Positions 57,564 through 64,000 of a DNA stretch of 64,000 bases are shown one piece after another. Below the pieces are notes generated by a model. It was not told where the DNA came from. It ran no database searches and saw only the letters and a program-made list of their open reading frames with translations. Within the stretch, counting starts at the first letter, position 1. The number at the start of each line of letters is the position of its first letter. Location of the stretch: positions 186,001 through 250,000 of the forward strand of contig NZ_VHIM01000004.1 of NCBI RefSeq assembly GCF_006494655.1, read 5' to 3'. This DNA is from Arthrobacter agilis. GTDB taxonomy: Bacteria > Actinomycetota > Actinomycetes > Actinomycetales > Micrococcaceae. The translations under genes were made by a program, and so were the position numbers.

Positions 57564-58931
57564 TCACACCGCAGCGACCCCGCACGCGGCGGCGTCGTCG
57601 GTCGCCGACGCGGCCGGCGTGGGACAGGACCCGCCGAGATCGGTACTGCAGACCCCCGTCTCGGGCAGGTCGAGCTGGAGGCGGGCGGCCCCCTCGGCGT
57701 CTCCGGCGAGCGCTGCGACGACGGACCGGACCTGCTCGTACCCTGTGGCGAGGAGGAAGGTGGGCGCGCGTCCGTAGGACTTCATCCCCACCAGGTAGAA
57801 GTCCCGATCCGGATGCGCGAGCACCCCGGCGCCGTGGGCCGGGGCCGTTCCGCAGGAGTGGAACTCGGGATCGATGAGGGGCCCGAGCGCGCGCGGGGCC
57901 TCCACGGCCGGGTCGAGGTCCAGGCGCAGCTCCCGCAGGATGCCGAGATCGGGGCGGAAGCCGGTGGCGGGCACAACGACGTCCACCTCGAGGGTCCGGT
58001 CCCCTGCCGGCGTGGACGCGTGGACGGCCGTCCCCGTCGCCGTCCGGCTGAAGGACGTGATGGTGAAGCCGGTCATGAGCTCGACGACGCCGTCCTCGAC
58101 GAGCGCCCTGAGCCTGCTGCCGAGGGCACCCCTGGCCGGGAGGCCGTCGAGGTCGCCGCCACCGTAGAGGCGCTGCGCCGATCCGCCCCCGCGGACCGCC
58201 CAGGAGATGCGCGTCCCGGGCTCGTTGCGGGCGACCTGGCCCAGGTTGATGAGGGTGTTGGCCGCTGAGTGCCCGGCCCCTACCACCAGCACGTGACGGC
58301 CCGCGAAGCGCACGCGGTCGGCGCCCACGACGTCCGGCAGGGGACGGGTGATGTCGGCCGCCACGGTGTCCTCACCCTGCGCCGGCAGGCCGGCCTGCCC
58401 GAGCGGATTCGGCTGGTCCCATGTGCCCGAGGCATCGATGACAGCACGCACCACATGGTCCGTGCTGCCCTCCGGGCCGTCGACGCGCACCAGGAACGGC
58501 CGGGCGTCGCGATCCCCGCTGCGGGTCTTGTCCATCCCCAGCCGTGTCACGGCGGTGACCCGGCTGCCGAAGTGCAGGCAGGAGGCTATCTCGGGACGGG
58601 CCGCGAGGGGCTCCAGGTAGGACTCGACGAGTTCCCTGCCGAAGGGGAGGGCCGTGGCCCGTGGCTCCTCCCAGCCGGCCGCCTCGAGGAGGCGTCGGGC
58701 GGCCGGGTCCACGGTGTACTCCCAGGGCGAGAAGAGCCGGATGTGGGCCCAGTGCCGGATGGCCGCTCCGACCGCGGGACCCCGTTCGAACACGATGGGC
58801 GTCAAGCCCCGTTCCAGCAGGTTCGCCACAGCCGACAGGCCGACGGGACCTGCTCCGATGACGGCGACGGGCAGCTGGTCTGCATCCGCCGCAGCGGGAG
58901 AAGCGGAGTCCACCGGTGATGGAGCGGTCAT
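57564..58931 (-). CDS. ArsO-like FAD/NAD(P)-binding oxidoreductase
   Basis: The 455-residue flavoprotein has two dinucleotide-binding motifs: VIGAGPVGLSA (FAD) and VVGAGHSAANT (NAD(P)H). In between is a monooxygenase-like middle domain. The C-terminal 25 residues hold three cysteines and are odd for the fold. Such genes occur in arsenic operons of actinobacteria (ArsO). Its exact reaction, possibly arsenite oxidation or thiol redox, is not established. ATG 58931 follows AAAGG. It is followed on plus by no close gene and lies 41 nt after the arsC stop. Confidence 0.78.
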   Translation of the reverse strand: MTAPSPVDSASPAAADADQLPVAVIGAGPVGLSAVANLLERGLTPIVFERGPAVGAAIRHWAHIRLFSPWEYTVDPAARRLLEAAGWEEPRATALPFGRELVESYLEPLAARPEIASCLHFGSRVTAVTRLGMDKTRSGDRDARPFLVRVDGPEGSTDHVVRAVIDASGTWDQPNPLGQAGLPAQGEDTVAADITRPLPDVVGADRVRFAGRHVLVVGAGHSAANTLINLGQVARNEPGTRISWAVRGGGSAQRLYGGGDLDGLPARGALGSRLRALVEDGVVELMTGFTITSFSRTATGTAVHASTPAGDRTLEVDVVVPATGFRPDLGILRELRLDLDPAVEAPRALGPLIDPEFHSCGTAPAHGAGVLAHPDRDFYLVGMKSYGRAPTFLLATGYEQVRSVVAALAGDAEGAARLQLDLPETGVCSTDLGGSCPTPAASATDDAAACGVAAV

Positions 58932-58972
58932 GGGGGGCCTTTCGTCCTGGGTCCGTAGAGGAGGAGGAGCCG

Positions 58973-59419
58973 CTAGGGCGCGGACGCGGGTTCGGCGGGG
59001 AGGAGTTCGCCGACAAGATGCTGGATGCGGGCCCTGATCTCGTCGCGGATGGGTCGCACGGATTCGACGCCCTTGCCCGCCGGGTCCTCGAGCACCCAGT
59101 CCTCGTAGCGCTTGCCGGGGAAGTACGGGCACTCGTCGCCGCAGCCCATGGTGATGACGACGTCGGAGGCCTTCACGGCGTCCTCGGTGAGGATCTTGGG
59201 AGTGTGTCCCGTGATGTCGATGCCTTCCTCGGCCATGGCGGCGACGGCGGAGGGGTTGATCCTGTCTGCCGGCTGGGACCCCGCGGAGAGCACCTCGATG
59301 CGCCCCTGTGCGAAGTGCTGCAGGTAGGCGGCGGCCATCTGGGACCGACCCGCGTTGTGGACGCAGACGAACAGGACGGACGGCTTCGCTGCATCCTCGT
59401 GCGTGGATGTGGTGGTCAT
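58973..59419 (-). CDS. arsC: ArsC, arsenate reductase (LMW-phosphatase type)
   Basis: The 148-residue enzyme reduces arsenate to arsenite. The active-site loop is Cys19-X5-Arg25 (CVHNAGR), and two further cysteines lie at 93 and 97 (MGCGDECPYFPG), as in the triple-cysteine relay enzymes that use thioredoxin. It lies 37 nt after the acr3 stop, in one operon with acr3 and the flavoprotein. ATG 59419 is preceded by AAGGAG. Confidence 0.92.
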   Translation of the reverse strand: MTTTSTHEDAAKPSVLFVCVHNAGRSQMAAAYLQHFAQGRIEVLSAGSQPADRINPSAVAAMAEEGIDITGHTPKILTEDAVKASDVVITMGCGDECPYFPGKRYEDWVLEDPAGKGVESVRPIRDEIRARIQHLVGELLPAEPASAP

Positions 59420-59456
59420 GGGAGCTCCTTCTGGGGTTGTGCCGTGGTCTCGGCGG

Positions 59457-60590
59457 TCAGGACTGTGCGGGACCGGTGCCCGGCAGGCTCCCTGCGGACA
59501 TGCGCTGGTCCGGGAAGAACCTGCGGCGCGCCCACAGGGCGGCATAGACGAGCGCCACGAGGACGGGTACCTCGATGAGCGGCCCGACGACCCCGGCGAG
59601 CGCCTGTCCCGAGGTGACGCCGAAGGTGCCGATCGCGACGGCGATGGCCAGCTCGAAGTTGTTGCCCGCCGCCGTGAAGGCGAGCGTGGTGGTCCGGGCG
59701 TAGCCCAGGCCCACGAGGCGGCCGACGATCATGCCGGCGGCGAATACGACGAGGAAGTACACGAGGAGCGGCAGGGCGATCCGGGCCACGTCCCACGGGT
59801 TCGAAGTGATCTCGTCGCCCTGCAGCGCGAACAGCAGCGTGATGGTGAAGAGCAGGCCGTAGAGCGCCCATGGGCCGAGCCGCGGCAGGAAACGGTCCTC
59901 GTACCAGTCCCGTCCCCCTACGCGTTCGCCGATCACCCGGGTCAGGAAGCCCGCCAGGAGCGGTATGCCGAGGAACACGAGCACGCTCGCGGTGATGGCC
60001 CAGAACGAGAACTCGGCGCTGGTGGTCGCAAGGCCGAGCTGCTCCGGCAGCCACTGGAGGTAGAACCAGCCGAGGGCGCCGAAGGCGAGGACCTGGAAGA
60101 CGGAGTTGACGAAGACGAGGACGGCGGCGGCTTCGCGATCGCCGCACGCGAGGTCGTTCCAGATCATCACCATCGCGATGCAGCGGGCGAGGCCCACGAT
60201 GATGAGCCCGGTCCGGTACTCGGGCAGGTCAGGCAGGAACACCCAGGCCAGGACGAACATGAGTGCCGGGGCGGCCAGCCAGTTCAGCAGGAGGGATGTG
60301 ACCATCAGGCGTCGGTCACGCAGGACGGCGCCGGTCTCCCCGTAGCGCACCTTCGCGAGGACGGGGTACATCATGACCAGCAGGCCGAGCGCGATCGGCA
60401 GGGAGACTCCGGCGACCTTCGCGGCATCGAGGGCGCCGGCGATCCCGGGCACGAAACGTCCGAGGAGCAGGCCGACCACCATGGCGGCCACGATCCATAC
60501 CGGGAGGAACCGGTCCAGCGTGGAGAGCCGGGCCTGCACGGCTCCGGGTGACGGGTCGGTCCTCGGACCGGACAGGGAATCGGTGCTCAC
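59457..60590 (-). CDS. acr3: Acr3, arsenite efflux pump
   Basis: The 377-residue arsenite permease has ten predicted helices. The conserved Cys137 in LARCIAMVMIW and the TAAGNNFELAIAVAIGTFG signature identify it as Acr3 rather than ArsB. It exports arsenite driven by the proton gradient. GTG 60590 follows AAGGAGCAC. It is the first gene of the minus operon, divergent from arsR. Confidence 0.95.
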   Translation of the reverse strand: MSTDSLSGPRTDPSPGAVQARLSTLDRFLPVWIVAAMVVGLLLGRFVPGIAGALDAAKVAGVSLPIALGLLVMMYPVLAKVRYGETGAVLRDRRLMVTSLLLNWLAAPALMFVLAWVFLPDLPEYRTGLIIVGLARCIAMVMIWNDLACGDREAAAVLVFVNSVFQVLAFGALGWFYLQWLPEQLGLATTSAEFSFWAITASVLVFLGIPLLAGFLTRVIGERVGGRDWYEDRFLPRLGPWALYGLLFTITLLFALQGDEITSNPWDVARIALPLLVYFLVVFAAGMIVGRLVGLGYARTTTLAFTAAGNNFELAIAVAIGTFGVTSGQALAGVVGPLIEVPVLVALVYAALWARRRFFPDQRMSAGSLPGTGPAQS

Positions 60591-60626
60591 CGTGCTCCTT
60601 CAACGCAGGAAGGGGCCTCCTGCAAT

Positions 60627-60664
60627 AGATCGATCATCATCGATCTCGAGTATGCGGAAGCATA
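60627..60664. promoter_or_regulatory. ArsR operator region
   Basis: Two dyads lie between acr3 and arsR: AGATCGAT-CATC-ATCGATCT (60627-60646, perfect 8-bp arms) and TATGC-GGAA-GCATA (60651-60664). CATACT at 60686-60691 is a possible -10 for arsR. Repression of both operons from here is likely. Confidence 0.72.
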
Positions 60665-60697
60665 TCGACGGATGTCAATGTGATGCATACTGGAGGC

Positions 60698-61078
60698 ATG
60701 ACCACCACAGTTACCCGCGCCACGGCTCCCGCGCGCGCCGTGGCGGCGGCCGGCGCATGCTGCACCCCCTCGGGTGCACCCGCCATGGATACCGCGCAGG
60801 CCCTCTCACTCTCCCGCCAGTTCAAGGCCATCGCCGATCCGAACCGGTTGCGGCTCGTCTCGCTGATCAGCTCCAGCGCCGGGAGCGAGGCCTGCGTATG
60901 CGACCTGACGGAGCCGCTCGACCTCGGCCAGCCCACGGTCTCGCACCACCTGAAGGTGCTCGTGGACGCGGGCATCCTGCATCGCGAGAAGCGCGGCATC
61001 TGGGCGTACTACTCCCTCGTTCCCGGCGCGCTCGACGCACTCGCAGCGGTCCTCACCACCACAACGGGCGAGCGATGA
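60698..61078 (+). CDS. arsR: ArsR-family arsenical repressor
   Basis: The 126-residue winged-helix repressor has HTH DLGQPTVSHHLKVLVDAG. Arsenite-binding cysteines appear as an N-terminal pair (Cys21, Cys22) plus EACVCD (Cys66, Cys68). This matches the Corynebacterium-type site, which uses N-terminal Cys with Cys in the DNA-binding domain. Start codons at 60680 and 60683 are also possible; 60698 fits a leaderless mRNA from CATACT. The stop overlaps the next gene in ATGA. Confidence 0.9.
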   Translation: MTTTVTRATAPARAVAAAGACCTPSGAPAMDTAQALSLSRQFKAIADPNRLRLVSLISSSAGSEACVCDLTEPLDLGQPTVSHHLKVLVDAGILHREKRGIWAYYSLVPGALDALAAVLTTTTGER

Positions 61079-61494
61079 CCTTCAAGGCGGACAAGCCCGC
61101 GGTCCTGTTCGTCTGCGTGAAGAACGGGGGCAAGTCGCAGCTGGCCGCGGGCCTGATGGCCCAGGCGGCGGGTGGACGCGTCACCGTCGCCTCCGGAGGC
61201 ACGAGACCCGGCACGGCGATCAACGCCCAGTCGGCGGAGTCGCTGGCGGAGAAGGGCATCGACATCAGCGCGGAGGTGCCGAAGGCGGTGACCGTGGAGG
61301 CCCAGGAGGCAGCCGACGTCGTCGTGCTCCTCGGCAGCGAGGCGCTGCTGGAGGAGGTCGAGGGGACCAGGTACGAACGGTGGGACACCGACGAGCCGAG
61401 CCTGCGCGGCATCGAGGGCATGGAGCGCATGCGCCTGGTCCGCGACGATATCGACGATCGCGTGCAGCGCCTGCTCGCCGACCTGCTCCCCTAG
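61075..61494 (+). CDS. Arsenate-mycothiol transferase (ArsC2 type)
   Basis: The 139-residue LMW-phosphatase-fold protein carries a single active-site cysteine, Cys14, in CVKNGGK, with Lys20 replacing the usual Arg. The two distal cysteines of the relay enzymes are missing (LLGSEALLEE). The C-terminal half (TDEPSLRGIEGMERMRLV) is close to Corynebacterium glutamicum ArsC1'/ArsC2, which form an arsenate-mycothiol adduct released by mycoredoxin. It is translationally coupled to arsR. Confidence 0.86.
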   Translation: MTFKADKPAVLFVCVKNGGKSQLAAGLMAQAAGGRVTVASGGTRPGTAINAQSAESLAEKGIDISAEVPKAVTVEAQEAADVVVLLGSEALLEEVEGTRYERWDTDEPSLRGIEGMERMRLVRDDIDDRVQRLLADLLP

Positions 61495-61527
61495 CCCCGG
61501 ACGCTGACGGCGGGGCATACTGCGGTC

Positions 61528-61749
61528 ATGGATCTCGACGAATGGTGGCCTGCCGTCCTGCCGGAGACACGGCAGTGGCTGGGTGACAACAACGGTGCGG
61601 CGCTCACCCCCGAGGTGGCCGCGGATATCAGCCGCGTGGGCGGCCTGATCGCCGCGGACCCCTGGTGGATCGGCGAGCGGGGGCCCGACGGCGTCTTCCT
61701 CTCCGATGCAGCGACCGACTGGATCGAAGCGCGGGCCAACAGCGAGTGA
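61528..61749 (+). CDS. Small conserved protein, function unknown
   Basis: The 73-residue acidic protein has no membrane segment and is rich in Trp (WWPAVLPETRQWL and DPWW). It resembles short, unnamed actinobacterial proteins. ATG 61528 is 33 nt after the arsC2 stop. There is no evidence that it belongs to the arsenic response. Confidence 0.62.
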   Translation: MDLDEWWPAVLPETRQWLGDNNGAALTPEVAADISRVGGLIAADPWWIGERGPDGVFLSDAATDWIEARANSE

Positions 61750-61793
61750 CCCGTTGTGCCGGCCGGCGGCGGGACCCATCGCGGGCCGTGCCC

Positions 61794-63365
61794 TCAGCCG
61801 AAGGGGTTGGTGTCCTGGCAGGAGACCTGGTCCGCGGTCTGGTTGACGGCATCCGTCACCTCGGGGGCAGTCACCTGGTCGAGGCCCCCGACCGCGTCCG
61901 CGCCGACGTACACCTGCACCCCGTAGACCGAGGGATCGGCTGTCACGACGGGCGCGGGGAGACCGAGGGCCACGGCGACGGCCCTGGCCGCGTCCTCGAA
62001 CCCTTCGCCGTAGTAGACCCCGGTCAGCGGTGTCGCGGGAGCCGGGATGGTCTGGGCGCCGAGGTACCCGGATCCGGTGAGCTCCGTGACCACGGACGCG
62101 ACGACGTCGGCCCCCGCCGTGCCGTCCGCCACTGTCACCGGGACGGACGTGGCAGTGGGCTCGCCCGCATTGTCCGTGGGTTCCTCGGAAGCAGCGCCCG
62201 GCGCTCCTCCCGGGGCAGCGTCCGCGGGCTCCTCGCCACCGGCGGCAGGGGCCGCGAGGTCGGCGCTGGCCTTGAGGACGGTGAACAGCTCCGACGCGAG
62301 GGGTTCGTCGAGCACCAGGCGGTTGGGGTCGGCGGCGGGAACCGTCGGGACCGCGATGAAGCTGACCTTCGCGGGATCGATGTCCTTCAGCCGGTCGGCG
62401 ATGGTCACCATGGCCGGGATGGACGCCAGGGCGGTGTCGACCGTGAGGTTGCTGGTCAGGGCGTCGGCGATGCCGAGCAGCCGCTGCGGGTTGCGCAGTG
62501 TCCCGTCGTCCTTGATCTTGCGGGTGAGAGATCCGAGGAACGCCTGCTGCGCCTGGATCCGCCCGAGGTCGCCGCCGTCGCCGAAGGCAGCGCGTGCCCT
62601 CAGGAAGGCGAGGGCCTGCTCCCCCTGGACGCTCGAGGTACCCGCGGGCAGCTTCAGGCCGGACTTCGGCTCGTCGATCGCCTCGGTCACGCAGACGTCC
62701 ACTCCGCCGACGGCATTGGAGAGCTCGGTGACCGCATTGAAGTCGGCCAGCATGAAGTGGTCCACCTCGAGGCCCGTGACGGCGTTGATGGTGTCCACGG
62801 CGCACCCGGGACCGGCGTCGCGCATGGCGCTGTTGATCATGTCCGAGGGCCGTGCGGGGAAGGATCCCGACCCGCGTCCGTCCGTGCATGCGGGAATGTC
62901 CACCAGGAGGTCCCGCGGGAAACTGAGGACGTTCACGTGCTCGTTGTCCGCTGAGATGTCGAGCAGCATCATGACGTCCGCCTGCCCGTAGCCGGCGGAG
63001 TCCTCCTCGGGGCCGTACCCCGAGTTCGCACCACTGCGCGTGTCCGAGCCGAGCACGAGGATCTGGAGGCGGTCCTTCCTGTCGTCCACGCCCGAAACGG
63101 ACCCGCCGTTGGCGTTCAGGTGGAGCGAGTCGACGTTGGTGGTGAGCCTCACCACCCAGTAACCGCTGAAGGCGACGACGCCGACCACCGCCGCGATGGC
63201 GAGGACGGAGACGAGGCGTAGCCACCGGGGCCGCGGTCCGTCGAGACCACCGACCCCGGCCTCCGGGCGACCCTGCGCGCTCCCGGCGACGAGGGTGCCC
63301 TCGCCCGGATAGGAACGACGGGCGGGGCCGTCTGCCGGGTGCGGCGGGTCTGGCACATGCGTCAA
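61794..63365 (-). CDS. LCP-family cell-wall ligase (LytR-CpsA-Psr)
   Basis: The 523-residue protein has a cytoplasmic N-terminus (1-47), one transmembrane helix (about 49-71), the LCP domain (about 98-270, VLGSDTRSG and FPRDLLVDIP motifs) and a C-terminal LytR_C domain (about 415-515). A Pro/Ala/Glu-rich linker separates the two. LCP enzymes attach undecaprenyl-linked polymers to peptidoglycan. The start is TTG 63365; a GTG at 63356 is in frame. It is divergent from the DUF368/PopT gene. Confidence 0.9.
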   Translation of the reverse strand: MTHVPDPPHPADGPARRSYPGEGTLVAGSAQGRPEAGVGGLDGPRPRWLRLVSVLAIAAVVGVVAFSGYWVVRLTTNVDSLHLNANGGSVSGVDDRKDRLQILVLGSDTRSGANSGYGPEEDSAGYGQADVMMLLDISADNEHVNVLSFPRDLLVDIPACTDGRGSGSFPARPSDMINSAMRDAGPGCAVDTINAVTGLEVDHFMLADFNAVTELSNAVGGVDVCVTEAIDEPKSGLKLPAGTSSVQGEQALAFLRARAAFGDGGDLGRIQAQQAFLGSLTRKIKDDGTLRNPQRLLGIADALTSNLTVDTALASIPAMVTIADRLKDIDPAKVSFIAVPTVPAADPNRLVLDEPLASELFTVLKASADLAAPAAGGEEPADAAPGGAPGAASEEPTDNAGEPTATSVPVTVADGTAGADVVASVVTELTGSGYLGAQTIPAPATPLTGVYYGEGFEDAARAVAVALGLPAPVVTADPSVYGVQVYVGADAVGGLDQVTAPEVTDAVNQTADQVSCQDTNPFG

Positions 63366-63559
63366 GCGGGGGTCCTTAGGGTCCGGCCGGCACGGTACGG
63401 GCGGCGGGGTGCAGGGGAGGCTGACACGCTACCAGCCCGGTCTGGGCGTTCGATGGGAGGCTGCACGCAGGCTGTCGGCAGATGCGTGATGGCTCACATC
63501 CGGGAGCCGCGGCCGCCGGGAAGTGGATCGACGGCCTGCACCTCCGTACGGTGGCTAGC
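63366..63559. other. Intergenic region between LCP and PopT genes
   Basis: The 194-base gap between divergent genes should contain both promoters, but I see no clear -35/-10 pair or strong dyad. A GTG at 63551 offers an alternative start for the PopT gene. Confidence 0.5.
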
Positions 63560-64000
63560 GTGACGTCATACCCGGCAGCCAGTGACCCCGCCCCTCCGAA
63601 GCCGGCGCTGCGCGCCCTGCCCAGCTTCCTCCAGGGAGCCCTGATCGGTCTCGTGGAACTCGTACCGGGAGTATCGGGCGGCACCATGGCCCTTGTCCTC
63701 GGCATCTACGACCGCCTCATCATCTCCGCGGACCACGCCGTGCACGCCGTCACGGCGGTTCTCGGCGGGAAGGGCCTGCAGGTGGCCCGGGCGCACCTCA
63801 AGGCCATCGACTGGCGGTTGATCGTCCCCCTCGTCCTCGGCATGGGTGCTGCGCTGTTCACGCTGGCGGGACCGCTGCACACCTTCGTCGACACGCAGCC
63901 GGTACTCGCCCGGGCGCTGTTCCTCGGCATGGTGCTCGCCAGCCTCCTGGTGCCCCTGGCCATGATCGGGCCGTTGCTGCCACCTCGACCGGCTTCGCGC
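63560..64000 (+). CDS. DUF368/PopT undecaprenyl-phosphate transporter (N-terminal part)
   Basis: About 147 residues are visible before the right edge. They hold the DUF368 signature (FLQGALIGLVELVPGVSGGTMALVLGIYDRL) in two pieces: ELVPGVSGGT near residue 33 and GIYDRL near 48. Hydrophobic helices follow. DUF368 proteins have been identified as PopT, recycling undecaprenyl phosphate across the membrane, which fits the neighbouring LCP ligase. The start is GTG 63560, with GTG 63551 possible. Confidence 0.85.
   Translation, partial: MTSYPAASDPAPPKPALRALPSFLQGALIGLVELVPGVSGGTMALVLGIYDRLIISADHAVHAVTAVLGGKGLQVARAHLKAIDWRLIVPLVLGMGAALFTLAGPLHTFVDTQPVLARALFLGMVLASLLVPLAMIGPLLPPRPASR

Noticed and set aside
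61009-63225. 738-residue open frame on minus across arsC2 and the LCP gene
   Set aside because: Its product is Arg/Gly-rich and overlaps the LCP gene in another frame, which has clear motifs.

Overview
The window is high-GC actinobacterial chromosome, most likely from the Micrococcaceae (Arthrobacter or a close relative). The evidence is a type I xylose isomerase of the Arthrobacter kind, a DUF3073 gene, an HspR/HAIR heat-shock circuit, a dnaK operon whose DnaJ lacks a zinc finger, a mycothiol-type single-cysteine arsenate transferase, many GTG/TTG starts and ATGA/GTGA stop-start overlaps. I see no tRNA, rRNA, CRISPR array, transposase, integrase or prophage gene. It reads as core chromosome with two carbohydrate clusters and one arsenic cluster.

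Layout. 1-10.9 kb: purine genes in two groups (purC partial and purD on minus; purF-purM on plus), around a membrane-anchored sulfite-oxidase-like molybdoenzyme, an asparaginase II, a sterol-carrier-type protein, a DUF2079 membrane protein, a DUF1059 protein and an EAL protein. 10.9-22.9 kb: xylan/xylose cluster with two secreted GH10 xylanases (one a large CE4-GH10 fusion), two paralogous LacI regulators, xylA-xylB and a ROK regulator. An AT-rich inverted repeat overlaps the xylA promoter. No xylose or xylobiose transporter lies here. 22.9-31.2 kb: DUF3073, a septum-formation-family protein, clpB with a SigH-like promoter overlapping an HspR box, a TetR divergent from a two-gene membrane module with duplicated 15-bp palindromes, and a lipoprotein PBP with a Ser-rich insert. 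31.3-41.4 kb: flotillin, YccF, a DEAD-box helicase, a 19-bp tandem-repeat block, trmB, two MFS transporters, a DUF695 protein, a TetR with a 39-bp palindromic operator, and an SDR.

41.5-53.1 kb: maltodextrin cluster. malE-malF-malG and a GH13 enzyme run on minus and continue into a one-TM protein and a PspA-like protein. A GH13 alpha-glucosidase and two LacI regulators run divergently, with LacI-type palindromes in the divergent promoter region. 53.2-57.5 kb: dnaK-grpE-dnaJ-hspR, with two HAIR boxes flanking a clear dnaK promoter. 57.5-61.5 kb: arsenic resistance, with arsO-arsC-acr3 divergent from arsR-arsC2. 61.5-64 kb: a small conserved protein, an LCP cell-wall ligase and, divergent from it, the start of a DUF368/PopT undecaprenyl-phosphate transporter that runs off the right edge.

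How it works together. The secreted xylanases cut xylan outside the cell, and XylA and XylB carry xylose to xylulose 5-phosphate. MalEFG would import maltodextrins that the GH13 enzymes hydrolyse inside. HspR should return both dnaK and clpB to repression after heat shock. ArsR would release a flavoprotein, two arsenate reductase types and the Acr3 efflux pump. The least explained items are the PspA/TM pair at the end of the maltodextrin run, the TetR-controlled membrane module, the PBP insert, the 39-bp operator over a start codon and the 19-bp repeat block.
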